DNA of 64,000 nt from Paenibacillus albus (GTDB lineage: Bacteria; Bacillota; Bacilli; Paenibacillales; Paenibacillaceae). Location of the stretch: positions 6,305,001 through 6,369,000 of the forward strand of contig NZ_CP034437.1 in the NCBI RefSeq assembly GCF_003952225.1, read 5' to 3'. Positions 17,789 through 26,464 of this stretch are shown here, in pieces. The notes beneath the pieces were generated by a model. The model was not told the origin of the DNA, did no database searches, and saw only the letters and a program-made list of their open reading frames with translations. Position numbers and translations under genes: made by a program. Numbering within the stretch: the first letter of the stretch is position 1; each line of letters starts with the position of its first letter.

Positions 17789-18934
17789 CTATTTTGTCAC
17801 AGCAGGTGCTGCTTGTCTCTGGAATTTGGAGCTGGCAATTCGCTTGTTCAACTCTGCCTCATGGAGCGCTTCGTCGAGCGGCAGGTCAACCCAGCCGTCA
17901 ATCCATGTCGAGAGGTGCATCGCATTCGAGAGCGTGAGACCGAAGATGCCTTCCTCGCCCGGAGCGACGAGCGGCGTTCCGTTCAGCACCGCATCAGTAA
18001 AGTTCTGGAGAATGCCCGAATGCTCTGGGCTAGTTCCGCTGCTTGGAATGTCGATCTTCCAGCATTCCGGCGAAGCGAATGGCGCTGTATTGCGCGCATT
18101 GAACGCTGCTTCTTCCTCACGAATACGGTAAAACGTCATTTTGTCGTCTTCGATGACGATTTTACCGCGGCTTCCTGCAACTTCGAGCCTGTTCGTACCT
18201 GGCGCCTCGGAAGTCGATGTAATGAACACTGCCGTCGCGCCGTTCTCGTATTCCGCATATGCAGTTACTTCGTTCTCCACCTCGATGTCGCGGTTTTTGC
18301 CAAATTGGCAGAATGCGCGCATGCGAGTCGGCATCATGCCTGTCGTCCACTGCCACAGATCGAGGTTATGCGGACATTGGTTGATGAGCACGCCGCCGCC
18401 TTCGCCGCCCCAAGTTGCGCGCCAAGTCCCGGAATCGTAGTACGCCTGCGTCCGGTACCAGTTGGTGATAATCCAGTTGATGCGGCGAACTTCGCCGATC
18501 TCGCCGGATTGAATCATCTCGCGAAGCTTCTGGTAAATCGGATTCATCCGCTGATTGTAGACAATGCCGAAGGTCTTGCCGCTGGCTGCCGCCGCGTCGT
18601 TCATCTCTCGTACCTGCTTCGCGTAAACGCCAGCTGGCTTCTCGATAAGCACGTGCATGCCTTTACTGAATGCATGGATCGCCTCGGAAGGATGGTCATA
18701 GTGTGGCGTTGCCACAACGACAGCGTCCACCAGACCCGAATCGATCATTGCTGCGGAGCTCTCGAATACCGTAATTTTATCGCCGTATGTTTCTCTCGCC
18801 CAAGTGCGTTTGCTCTCGAAACCGTCGCATACTGCGGTGAGGACGGCGCCTTTGATTTTGCCCGATGTCAGGATAGACGCGTGGCCCGAACCCATATTTC
18901 CGATACCGATAATGCCGTAACGAAGCTGTTTCAA
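17789..18934 (-). CDS. Gfo/Idh/MocA-family oxidoreductase
   Basis: This 381-residue dehydrogenase has a canonical N-terminal nucleotide motif (GIIGIGNMGSGHA), the EKP motif (LIEKPAG), and the GGGVLINQCPHNLDLWQWTTG segment that carries the catalytic-type Lys/His region. The start is TTG 18934 and directly follows the stop of the upstream TIM-barrel gene (TAATTG), with GGAGGAG 6 bases before it. The two genes form a coupled pair, repeated once more downstream. Inositol-, gluco- or uronic-type substrates are possible; I cannot choose. Confidence 0.87.
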   Translation of the reverse strand: MKQLRYGIIGIGNMGSGHASILTSGKIKGAVLTAVCDGFESKRTWARETYGDKITVFESSAAMIDSGLVDAVVVATPHYDHPSEAIHAFSKGMHVLIEKPAGVYAKQVREMNDAAAASGKTFGIVYNQRMNPIYQKLREMIQSGEIGEVRRINWIITNWYRTQAYYDSGTWRATWGGEGGGVLINQCPHNLDLWQWTTGMMPTRMRAFCQFGKNRDIEVENEVTAYAEYENGATAVFITSTSEAPGTNRLEVAGSRGKIVIEDDKMTFYRIREEEAAFNARNTAPFASPECWKIDIPSSGTSPEHSGILQNFTDAVLNGTPLVAPGEEGIFGLTLSNAMHLSTWIDGWVDLPLDEALHEAELNKRIASSKFQRQAAPAVTK

Positions 18935-19837
18935 TTAAATCTCCTCCATCCAAGTCTGTATTTGATTCACATAGGTTTGAAGCATGGTTGGTGTGTCGAA
19001 GGTTTGGCTGAAATCCTCAAGGCCGAGCCAGCCATCATAGCCGACCGCCTTCAGGTCGCGCAGCACTTGCTTCCACGGCACTTGCCCATTCGCGATTGGC
19101 CGCCAGCCGCAGCTCCATTCGATGGATTGAAGCGGATCATTGGCTGATTGCACTGATTGTGCTTGCTGCGCCGGAGGCTGCCAGCCTGCGTTCTTCACAT
19201 GGACATGAGCAAGGTAAGGTCCGAGCAGCTCTAGCCCCATCCGATAGTTCTCGTAGCCTTCATAGACCATGTTGCCGGGATCGTACAACACCCCGATATG
19301 GTCGTGGTTGAATGATGAGACAAGCCGGTGCGCGAGCGAGGCGCTTGGCGCGATGGTCAGGTGGTGCGTTTCGATAATCGCCTTGACGTTATAAGTACGG
19401 GCGAGTTGTTCAACTTCTTGCAAGTAGGTTAGGGCTTGAGTGTACAGATCGTTGTAATTGCGGCTGCGATCGTAACCGGGGACGCCGGCACGGATCATTG
19501 ATGCGCCGAGCTTGCTGGCCAGTCGCATGATCTGTTCGGTGCCCTCAACGTCGCCGCAAGTAAGATATGGCGTGACGGAAATCGCTTGTCTGTTGTGCTT
19601 GGAAGCCGCTTGGTTAAATCGGCTGATCTCCTCGTCGTCCGCGCTTGGAGAGAGGGTGCAAAGGTTGTTTCCCCAAAAGGACGGCGGTTCGCTTAGCAGA
19701 TGCGGCGACGTTTCTTTACAGCGCCATTCGATGCCGTCGATGCCTGCAGCGGCAGCGGCTTCGCAGAGCTGCTCCGGTGTCATGTCCGGTGTAGCGACAG
19801 TGAATACGGATAATTTTAGTTTGGATGATGATGCCAT
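18935..19837 (-). CDS. sugar phosphate isomerase/epimerase-family TIM-barrel protein
   Basis: This 300-residue TIM barrel of the xylose-isomerase-like superfamily shows IDGIEWR, IIETHHLTIAPS, YDPGNMV, AHVHVKNAG and WLGLEDFS at barrel strand ends. These are the usual positions of metal-binding and catalytic acids. It is encoded between uxuA and a Gfo/Idh dehydrogenase. The ribosome site (GAGGAG) is about 15 bases from ATG 19837, longer than usual. Its sequence is only distantly like the second TIM-barrel protein of the cluster. Confidence 0.85.
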   Translation of the reverse strand: MASSSKLKLSVFTVATPDMTPEQLCEAAAAAGIDGIEWRCKETSPHLLSEPPSFWGNNLCTLSPSADDEEISRFNQAASKHNRQAISVTPYLTCGDVEGTEQIMRLASKLGASMIRAGVPGYDRSRNYNDLYTQALTYLQEVEQLARTYNVKAIIETHHLTIAPSASLAHRLVSSFNHDHIGVLYDPGNMVYEGYENYRMGLELLGPYLAHVHVKNAGWQPPAQQAQSVQSANDPLQSIEWSCGWRPIANGQVPWKQVLRDLKAVGYDGWLGLEDFSQTFDTPTMLQTYVNQIQTWMEEI

Positions 19838-19848
19838 TGTGAGTTGGG

Positions 19849-20901
19849 TCAGCTCCTCGGTTTCGTCTTCGATAACGCTTCCCAGATCCCGTTCAAGTAT
19901 GTCGCACCAAGCGCTCGGTCGTAGAGGCCGTAGCCAGGGCGGCCTTGCTCGCCCCAGATCATGCGGCCGTGGTCCGGTCTGAGTGGACCGGTAAACCCGG
20001 TGTCGTATAACGCCTCCAGGACGCGAACCATATCAATGGAACCCGTGGAGGAGAGATGCGCCGACTCTTGGAAGGAACGCGGTCCGGTACGCAGAATGTT
20101 GCGCGTATGGGCAAAATGCAATTTATTTTGGGAGCCAAAATGGCGGATAATCGCGATTAAGTCGTTGTCTTCGTTCGCGCCGAGCGAACCGGAGCAGAAC
20201 GTAATGCCGTTCGCCGGGCTGTCGACATGCTCAGTGAGGCGGCGCAGCTGATCGAAGTTGCTGACGATGCGCGGCAAGCCGAAGATCGGCCATGGCGGAT
20301 CATCCGGATGAATGGACATGACGAGCCCCGCTTCCTCCGCGACTGGGATGACGCGCTCGAGGAAATAAGCAAGATTGCTCCACAGTTTGTCTTCGGTCAC
20401 ATCAGCATAAGCTTCGATGAGCTGCCCCATCTCTTCTTTTGTATAGCTGGAATCCCAGCCGGGAAGCGAGAGATCGCCATTGACCGGATCCATGCGGGAA
20501 ATCGTCTCGTCCTCAAACGTGAGCGTGTTTGATCCGTCCGGCAGCTGGCAGGCCAGCTGAGAGCGTGTCCAATCGAAGACCGGCATGAAGTTGTAGCAAA
20601 TGACCGGAATGCCTGCCTCGCCTAGGCGGCGAATCGTTTGACTGTAGTTTTCAATGTAGCGGTCGCGAGTCGGACGTCCGAGCTTAATGTCCTCGTGCAC
20701 GGGAACGCTTTCAATAACGGAGATTTGCAGGCCCGCTGCTTCGACAGTCTGTTTCAAAGCAAGAATGGACTCCATCGGCCAAGCTTCACCGACAGGCACA
20801 TCGTAAAGCGCCGTAACGATGCCCGAAACCCCAGGAATTTGGCGGATATTTTGCAAAGTGACCGGATCGCCTTGGCCGAACCACCTAAATGACATAATCA
20901 T
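19849..20901 (-). CDS. uxuA: mannonate dehydratase
   Basis: This 350-residue UxuA converts D-mannonate to 2-keto-3-deoxygluconate in glucuronate breakdown. Characteristic segments are [12 protein letters not shown] at the N-terminus, [13 protein letters not shown] (seen here as [13 protein letters not shown]), [17 protein letters not shown], the TFCSGSLGA metal-binding Cys, HFAHTRNI and RPDHGRM. It is the promoter-proximal gene of the minus-strand cluster. ATG 20901 follows GAGGTG by 6 bases. Upstream there is an extended -10 (TGCTACAAT, ending about 68 bases before the ATG) but no convincing -35. Confidence 0.93.
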   Translation of the reverse strand: MIMSFRWFGQGDPVTLQNIRQIPGVSGIVTALYDVPVGEAWPMESILALKQTVEAAGLQISVIESVPVHEDIKLGRPTRDRYIENYSQTIRRLGEAGIPVICYNFMPVFDWTRSQLACQLPDGSNTLTFEDETISRMDPVNGDLSLPGWDSSYTKEEMGQLIEAYADVTEDKLWSNLAYFLERVIPVAEEAGLVMSIHPDDPPWPIFGLPRIVSNFDQLRRLTEHVDSPANGITFCSGSLGANEDNDLIAIIRHFGSQNKLHFAHTRNILRTGPRSFQESAHLSSTGSIDMVRVLEALYDTGFTGPLRPDHGRMIWGEQGRPGYGLYDRALGATYLNGIWEALSKTKPRS

Positions 20902-21164
20902 GCTTTACACCTCTTAGATTAGGAATGATAGCGTCCAGTTGGCAGTATATACTTAGAATTTCAAGCTCATTGTAGCATAGCGCGGAAAAATAAAAGCCAA
21001 CTTCGAGGATGTGCTTAACCACAGTTAAATGAAGGGGTGAAAAGCAGTGTTTGAGTTAAGTTGGTGTAGAAGTGTGATGGCGGAAGTAGGGTGGGTGTGA
21101 GGCCGGCACGTGAGCTTGTGGCGGGGTATTGAATGCGTGTGAGATAGGTAGTTGAAAGCATGTG

Positions 21165-21531
21165 TTGGGAAGAGTAGTGCTGTAGGGAGTCAGTGTGGTC
21201 GGGAGAACAGTGAGGATGGGAGTTCAGCGCGAATGGGAGTGCAGTGCGGACGGGAGACAAGTGCGGATGGGAAAATAATGTTGCTGGGAAAACAGTGTGA
21301 GACTGGTGTAGCCGGGAAAAACCGTGCGGCTAGGAGACCAGTTTGGCAGGGAAAACTGCATAGTTGGGAGTATAGTGCGGTGGGAGAACAATGTGAATAG
21401 ACTTTCAGCTTGGTTAAGTGCCCAGTACGGCTGGAGAACAGTACGACTGGGAAATCATCAGGGTAGTTGGAGAACAGTACGACTGGGTAACCAGGTTTGT
21501 TGGGAGACCATACGACTGGAAAGCCTGTGTG
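21165..21531. repeat. degenerate 17-bp tandem array
   Basis: About twenty imperfect units fit the consensus TGGGAGAACAGTGCGGA, many exactly 17 bases long, with occasional indels of 1-3 bases and a break near 21400. Short reading frames occur on both strands here but have no ribosome sites and no protein-like composition. The array lies in the gene-free interval between uxuA and the M24 peptidase. Confidence 0.75.
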
Positions 21532-21655
21532 CAATCAGCGGAATACTTGGTGGAGCGGTCGGTGCGGTGGCAGGTAAGTCGACGGGGTACTATGCGTGAC
21601 GCGTATTGGAGCATTAGGCGGACAATACCGTTGCGATGCTCCTTTGCCGATGTCC

Positions 21656-21903
21656 GAGAGAGGATAATCCCTCTCTCACCCACGCAAACATCCCGATTCG
21701 CCACTCGAGAGAGGCAAAAGCCTCTCTCAACTCACATTTCCCCTCGAATCGACGCTAATTAAGCGGTGAGAGAGGATAAGCCCTCTCTCACCGACTCAAA
21801 CATCCCGCTTCACCATTCGAGAGAGGCAAAAGCCTCTCTCCGCTCACAATTCCCCTCGAATCAAGGCTAATTAAGCGATGAGAGAGGATAACCCTCTCTC
21901 ACC
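21656..21903. repeat. 112-bp direct repeat with multiple hairpins
   Basis: Units begin at 21656 and 21768, exactly 112 bases apart, and a partial third begins at 21880. Each full unit has two hairpins: GAGAGAGG...CCTCTCTC with a short AT-rich loop, and GAGAGAGGC-AAAA-GCCTCTCTC. That gives five hairpins in under 250 bases. Spacer sequences between the hairpins (TCCCCTCGAATC, GCTAATTAAGCG) are also conserved. No reading frame is supported. A REP/MITE-like element or clustered RNA hairpins is possible. Confidence 0.85.
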
Positions 21904-22030
21904 GCCGCAGCCGCTTAATTCTCCACCCAAGGTCGGCAAATTCTTCTTCATAAAGCGCTAACTGCATATACATGCTCCCAACCGCAAAGCACACTATCAA
22001 CCTCAGCGAGCACATCGGCTCGCCCCTGCC

Positions 22031-23260
22031 CTACGGAATTACAATCAACCCTTCCGGAGATCGGGTTAGCTGGCGGCAGCCAGTGTCCGTAACGAGGTAG
22101 CTGTTCTCGATGCCGACAACGCCGCGACCGGGGAACGTGAACTTCGGCTCGACCGCAAGCACCATGCCAGGAGCCAGTAACGTGTTGAAGCCCTTGGCAA
22201 GGACCGGCCATTCGTCCACCTCGAGGCCGATACCGTGGCCGAGGAATTTCACTTGGTTGATGCCGTAGCCCATAAAGTGGTCGGCAAGTCCAGCCGCCGC
22301 CGCTCCTGCAAGCGCATCAGTATAAAGACTGTCGCACGCAATGCCCGGACGCATCGCAGCTTCCGCAGCATGAATAAGCTCCTCCGCCTTCGCGTACGCC
22401 TCAGCCAAATCATCGGGCAGCCCTCCAATAACCGCTGTGCGGGTCTGGTCAATGACATAACCATCAATGCAGCAGCCGATATCAATGAGAATCGGTTCGC
22501 CTCGCTTAATCACCTTCCGGCTCGTGCTTTGCGGGAAGGATGGTCCCAGACCCAGCCCGCCCGCAGGGCCGTCAAAAGCACTCGGCACTGCAACCGCCTC
22601 GCCCGCTCCGACCATGCCTGTCGTAATCTCCATGTTATATGTGCGGGTCCTCATTAAGCCGATATGCCCGCGAATCCGAATTTCGTACTCGATACGAGCC
22701 ATCAGCTCAAGCTCCGTAATGCCTTCTCGGATAATGGTGGTCGCTTCAACAAGCGCTTCTGCAACGACCTGTGCCGCAGCCTCAATTCGGCTTACCTCCC
22801 ATGGCGACTTCACCATGCGCACCTGCCTCATCAGTGATGACCCGTCCACCAGTGCGCACCCGCTGCCAAACACATCCACTAACCGTACATAGCTTGCTGC
22901 CGGCAGCACATCCATCTCCGTAGCGATCCGAACCGCAGCCTCATTGCGCCCTCCAGCGAACATAGCCGGATGATCCTGCTCCAGCTGCACCTTGAACCCG
23001 CGCAGGGATGGCATCGTCTCTACGCGCACAGCCGACTCCAGTTCCGCCCGCTCCAAGCTGCGCCTTACATAAAAGACTGGCGTTCCTGACGCAGGAATAA
23101 AAGCATAACCTGCCTGCATGGAGCCCGTTATATAGAACAAATCGACATGCTGCGTGACAAGAAAAGCATCGACCTGCTCGGCAGCCATAAGCTGCTGCAG
23201 CCGAACAATTCGCGCCAATACTTCATCTTTCTCGATTGTTGCGATCAAATTGCTGTGCAC
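22031..23260 (-). CDS. M24-family metallopeptidase (Xaa-Pro aminopeptidase-like)
   Basis: This is a 409-residue creatinase/prolidase-fold protein. The N-terminal domain (about 1-170) is followed by the pita-bread domain with all five metal ligands recognisable: Asp in LIDIGCCIDG, Asp in VIDQTR, His in GHGIGLEVDEWP, Glu in VEPKFTF and Glu in GIENSYLV. It probably removes N-terminal residues before proline, or splits dipeptides. GTG 23260 is the start, with AAGGAG 8 bases upstream. It follows the Tad-like operon by about 66 bases and may be co-transcribed. Confidence 0.87.
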   Translation of the reverse strand: MHSNLIATIEKDEVLARIVRLQQLMAAEQVDAFLVTQHVDLFYITGSMQAGYAFIPASGTPVFYVRRSLERAELESAVRVETMPSLRGFKVQLEQDHPAMFAGGRNEAAVRIATEMDVLPAASYVRLVDVFGSGCALVDGSSLMRQVRMVKSPWEVSRIEAAAQVVAEALVEATTIIREGITELELMARIEYEIRIRGHIGLMRTRTYNMEITTGMVGAGEAVAVPSAFDGPAGGLGLGPSFPQSTSRKVIKRGEPILIDIGCCIDGYVIDQTRTAVIGGLPDDLAEAYAKAEELIHAAEAAMRPGIACDSLYTDALAGAAAAGLADHFMGYGINQVKFLGHGIGLEVDEWPVLAKGFNTLLAPGMVLAVEPKFTFPGRGVVGIENSYLVTDTGCRQLTRSPEGLIVIP

Positions 23261-23326
23261 CGCGTTCGCTCCTTGCGTAATGCCGTATTTTCTTCCATTA
23301 CAACAAAAGAACAGCAGCTGAGTCAA

Positions 23327-23809
23327 CTAAGACGTCAGCTCTGCTGTCCCTTTAATGGTCCATTCGATGGGGTCAATAACATGGAACACACGCGGATACA
23401 CGATCCGGGCAATCAAGACCACACCAGGCCTCTGCAAAGTCACTTCGTAATTGAAGCTATCATTGCGATAGTAATAAGGAAAAGACTCGTCGTCATTCAC
23501 TACTTCGAACGCAACCACCTCAACACGTTCCTTCAAAAACGTGCCAGGTAGAGGCATACCATTCGTATCCAGCAGCAAATTGCGCTGCAAGTAAAGGTTT
23601 GCCTTCGCTCTTGCGGCAGCTTCATCAATGTGCAATCGACCATTCGCAAGCGCAGCACTATCTATCTGCTGAGCTGCTGCGTGAGCGGCTCGATTGACGG
23701 CATGCTTGCCTTGAAATAATGCGCTGATTGCCATCTCCTCATCCGTCTGGAGCGAATGCATCAGCATCCAAACGACCATCATTAGCAGCATAAACACAAG
23801 CTTGTACAT
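23327..23809 (-). CDS. TadE/pseudopilin-like protein of the Tad-type locus
   Basis: This 160-residue protein has one N-terminal membrane helix (about 4-20, MLLMMVVWMLM) and an exported-type domain behind it (EEMAISALFQGKHAVNRAAHAAAQQID). The hydrophobic helix followed by an A-rich amphipathic helix resembles TadE/TadF minor pilins, but identity is too low for certainty. ATG 23809 follows GGGAAAGGGG. It is the last gene of the operon, 21 bases after the previous small pilin-like gene. Confidence 0.6.
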   Translation of the reverse strand: MYKLVFMLLMMVVWMLMHSLQTDEEMAISALFQGKHAVNRAAHAAAQQIDSAALANGRLHIDEAAARAKANLYLQRNLLLDTNGMPLPGTFLKERVEVVAFEVVNDDESFPYYYRNDSFNYEVTLQRPGVVLIARIVYPRVFHVIDPIEWTIKGTAELTS

Positions 23810-23830
23810 TGCTTGAGCCCCTTTCCCGCT

Positions 23831-24256
23831 CTAAGGGACATATTCACTCATCTTCATGCCCGAGGCGCTTAGCTTCATCTCAGCGGGAGGCGGTGCGATT
23901 CCAATCAGCTGATCTATAGCGAATAAACCTTCAATCGGATAACTGGCTTTTAACGACAGCGCAGTCCCTCTCAGCAGCGGCGAAGCAGCATTCATGGCAT
24001 TCGCGCCTCCCTCGGAGCTGACTTCAAACGTAATCGATCCCGGCTTAAGCCCAAACGCTGCGAGCCGAGTCTTTGCTTCCTGCAGCATCTGCGCGTCAAT
24101 GTAGCCATGATCGCCATTCGCTCCAACCTCCAGCAAATAATCCACCTCCTGCTGAAGCACTGCTTGTCTCACGATCAGTACGTGCTTATAGATTGGAGAA
24201 AACATAAACCAACACATCATCGCAGCCAGCAAAATAAACACAAGTAAGCTCTTCAT
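23831..24256 (-). CDS. membrane-anchored pseudopilin-like protein
   Basis: This 141-residue protein begins with a hydrophobic helix (MKSLLVFILLAAMMCWFMF), then an extracytoplasmic domain of about 115 residues. Its ATG overlaps the stop of the preceding 48-residue gene as ATGA. Position after tadC and the mini-pilins suggests a TadE/G-type minor pilin; nothing more specific is visible. The N-terminal MKSLL resembles the starts of the two mini-pilins, hinting at a common membrane-insertion signal. Confidence 0.6.
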   Translation of the reverse strand: MKSLLVFILLAAMMCWFMFSPIYKHVLIVRQAVLQQEVDYLLEVGANGDHGYIDAQMLQEAKTRLAAFGLKPGSITFEVSSEGGANAMNAASPLLRGTALSLKASYPIEGLFAIDQLIGIAPPPAEMKLSASGMKMSEYVP

Positions 24257-24399
24257 GGGCTCATACTCTGTATGCGTTCCTGCATATGCGTTCCCGCTTG
24301 CACGAGTTGTTTCTTGGTGCCTTTCTCGCCACCGGTCACATTCGAATAAATAACAAGGACTACGACAATGAGCAGCATTGTCATAAGCAACGAACGCAT
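24253..24399 (-). CDS. 48-residue pilin-like protein 2
   Basis: This short gene encodes MRSLLMTMLLIVVVLVIY... followed by a polar tail (GEKGTKKQLVQAGTHM). GGAGG lies 7 bases before the ATG, and the stop overlaps the next gene as ATGA. It has one membrane helix and no prepilin leader. The N-terminus and a GTK-Q motif match the adjacent 50-residue protein, so the two are probably paralogues. A Flp-type pilin subunit role is inferred from position only. Confidence 0.65.
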   Translation of the reverse strand: MRSLLMTMLLIVVVLVIYSNVTGGEKGTKKQLVQAGTHMQERIQSMSP

Positions 24400-24417
24400 A
24401 CCGAATCCTCCTTATCC

Positions 24418-24570
24418 TTACGGAATCACGATGGTTCCGATCTTCGTATTGGCATTTACACCCTGCGTTTCAATTTGATCCTTCGTTCCAGTTGAATCCT
24501 TGGCGACTACAGCATTGAACAACAGCACAACTACAACAAGCATCATGACAGTGATTAGTATATTTCTCAT
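24418..24570 (-). CDS. 50-residue pilin-like protein 1
   Basis: This short gene begins MRNILITVMMLVVVVLLFN and continues with a polar, Thr/Asn-rich tail containing GTKDQIETQG. GGAGG lies 11 bases before the ATG. It has one N-terminal membrane helix and lacks the G/XXXXE cleavage motif of classical Flp pilins. It lies directly behind tadC and 18 bases before its paralogue. The major subunit of a Tad-like fibre is the best guess from context. Confidence 0.65.
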   Translation of the reverse strand: MRNILITVMMLVVVVLLFNAVVAKDSTGTKDQIETQGVNANTKIGTIVIP

Positions 24571-24593
24571 TTCTCCAAACGCCTCCGATATAA

Positions 24594-25484
24594 TTAATTT
24601 AAAGTACTAAACAATTTCTGCCCTTCTCTAACCCACGGGTAGATAAAAATCTGGAACGTATACATAATCGGCAAGCCCGCGAGCACGAACAACAGGTAAG
24701 ACGTCGATTCCTTCCGACTGTTCTTCGCCAGCTCAAGCTTCTCCTTATAATCTTGAATTCGCTCGCGCAGCAGCTCGTAATAATGCTCGCTCTCATGGAG
24801 CCGAAGCGAATCGATTGTCTCGACGAAGCTCAGTCCTTCCTCTGTACCGAGCCGCAGCTTCAACCGGCGAAGCGCGCCCTCCGCATCGTGATACCACTCG
24901 CCAAGCAGCATCTGCATCTCGCTGCGCATCGTGCGGGTATAGGGCAAACAACGCATGAGCTTCGTATGGATATGAAGGGACGAGCCTGCTAGATAGAGAA
25001 GCTGGTTGCTGACAATATAGATTTCTTTGGTCATACGTTCAGCACGAGTTCTCCGAATCGCATCCAGCCAAGGCTGATCCCAGAACATAAGCAGCACAAT
25101 GATAGCTAACAGCAGCGGGGCGAAAACTCTTGGTATACCAGCAATATCGACTAGCGATAGTCCATAAACGATCAGGCACCAAAGCGGCAGCCCTGCAAAA
25201 AACAACCGGCGCGCCACTACATACAAAGCCGCATCACCGGTGAACCCGCAGCCTGCGAGCAGCCGCTCCCGCTCCTTGAACGAAGCCTCACTTCGATTAA
25301 TTCTAGCGATGGCAAGCCACTTACCGCTCACCGTTCTCGTCCGCCACTTCATCAAGGCCAAATGCGCAAAACGCGGCCGCTTCGTCGTAATCAACTTCAG
25401 CAGCGATGCTGCGAATACAAAACCAAGGGCATATTGCACAGCAAGAGCCGCCCACATAATGGCCTCAGCAATAGAAATTGTCAT
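24594..25484 (-). CDS. tadC: Tad-type inner-membrane platform protein TadC
   Basis: This 296-residue type II secretion F-domain protein has membrane segments near residues 5-30, 90-115, 120-140 and at the C-terminus (about 265-290). A cytosolic helical F-domain (about 155-260) lies between. With TadB it forms the platform on which the CpaF ATPase drives fibre assembly or secretion. GGAGGGG lies 9 bases before ATG 25484. It follows tadB by 44 bases. Confidence 0.82.
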   Translation of the reverse strand: MTISIAEAIMWAALAVQYALGFVFAASLLKLITTKRPRFAHLALMKWRTRTVSGKWLAIARINRSEASFKERERLLAGCGFTGDAALYVVARRLFFAGLPLWCLIVYGLSLVDIAGIPRVFAPLLLAIIVLLMFWDQPWLDAIRRTRAERMTKEIYIVSNQLLYLAGSSLHIHTKLMRCLPYTRTMRSEMQMLLGEWYHDAEGALRRLKLRLGTEEGLSFVETIDSLRLHESEHYYELLRERIQDYKEKLELAKNSRKESTSYLLFVLAGLPIMYTFQIFIYPWVREGQKLFSTLN

Positions 25485-25528
25485 GAGTCCAAGCCCCTCC
25501 TTTCTCTTATCTTAACGCGCCGCTTAAC

Positions 25529-26464
25529 TCACATCTTCTTGCGAGAGAGCCACATCCCCATTACAAAGGAGCAAAATATCATGACTGCTGCGTTCAGCAT
25601 CATATTGCGGCCTCCCTGATCAGCGATATAGTATTGGTACGCATTGTCCGCGTTGTAATGAAAGTTGATCCCAAGAAATAAGAAGAGGAAGAACAATGGA
25701 GAGAAGTTGGCGATTCGAATCTCAAGCAGCTTGTTGCGCTCTTGCTGGTTGGCGATGCGGGCTTTGCGCATATCGACGATCAGATCCTTCAAGTTCGCTG
25801 CGATTGGATGCCCCTCAGCAAGCCCTGCCCGGACAATATTGACAAAATAATCGGCCCACACATGACCGAGTGATGCTGCGAATATGCGGAGGCTTGCCTC
25901 GTCATCGCCTCGAACGGACACATTGCGGTACAGCTGCTCGAACACAGCTTGCATCGGTCCGAGCAGCCTCTTCTCCTCGACAGTCCGCTGCAGAGCCGCA
26001 CGAATCTGCCTGCCGCCGCTAACGAGACAGCATTGATAGAACAGCTCAACAGCCGGCAAGAAATCTACGCGTGTCTTCATCTGACGACGAATGAGCATGG
26101 AGCGCAGTGTCATATATGGCAGCGATACGAGGAGACCGCCAAGCATCAGCGAGCCTTTGAAACTTTGAAAGAACAAAGCTCCGAATGAAAGTCCTATGAG
26201 TACCAGCAGCAAGCTTAGTCCGATAACAGAGCTGATTCGCCATTCCAGATGCAGCGACTCAAGCAGCTCCGATAAGTGGCGGTGCAGCCTTTCAAACTGT
26301 TCCAGGTACCTCGAGATGCGAGCTTGCAGCCGTTGATCCTGCTTGTAATTCAGCCGGCCGGCAGCTTGCTGATGATGCAGCCACACACTTAGCAAACCTC
26401 GAAACACGATGTACATACAGCAGAACAAAGCAATCGAAAAAGCAATCAGTCCAAGCTTTAGCAT
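25529..26464 (-). CDS. tadB: Tad-type inner-membrane platform protein TadB
   Basis: This 311-residue protein has an N-terminal membrane helix, a pair at about 75-110, a T2SSF domain (about 130-255, LPAVELFYQCCLVSGGRQIRAAL) and two C-terminal helices. It is the partner of TadC. The ATG at 26464 lies inside the 3' part of cpaF, which continues 173 bases further in another frame; see the findings. The T2SSF order and length are otherwise normal. Confidence 0.82.
   Translation of the reverse strand: MLKLGLIAFSIALFCCMYIVFRGLLSVWLHHQQAAGRLNYKQDQRLQARISRYLEQFERLHRHLSELLESLHLEWRISSVIGLSLLLVLIGLSFGALFFQSFKGSLMLGGLLVSLPYMTLRSMLIRRQMKTRVDFLPAVELFYQCCLVSGGRQIRAALQRTVEEKRLLGPMQAVFEQLYRNVSVRGDDEASLRIFAASLGHVWADYFVNIVRAGLAEGHPIAANLKDLIVDMRKARIANQQERNKLLEIRIANFSPLFFLFLFLGINFHYNADNAYQYYIADQGGRNMMLNAAVMIFCSFVMGMWLSRKKM

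Larger units (their letters stand above)
20902..22030. other. gene-free, repeat-rich interval
   Basis: Over 1.1 kb without a supportable gene. It contains the uxuA upstream region, the degenerate 17-bp array, a hairpin with a GGAGCAT/ATGCTCC base (about 21608-21642) and the 112-bp repeats. No transposase remnant or RNA gene was recognised. Confidence 0.7.

Noticed and set aside
21152..21534. Open frames on both strands in the 17-bp array
   Set aside because: No ribosome sites, simple repeated composition, and frames open only because of the repeat; not protein-like.
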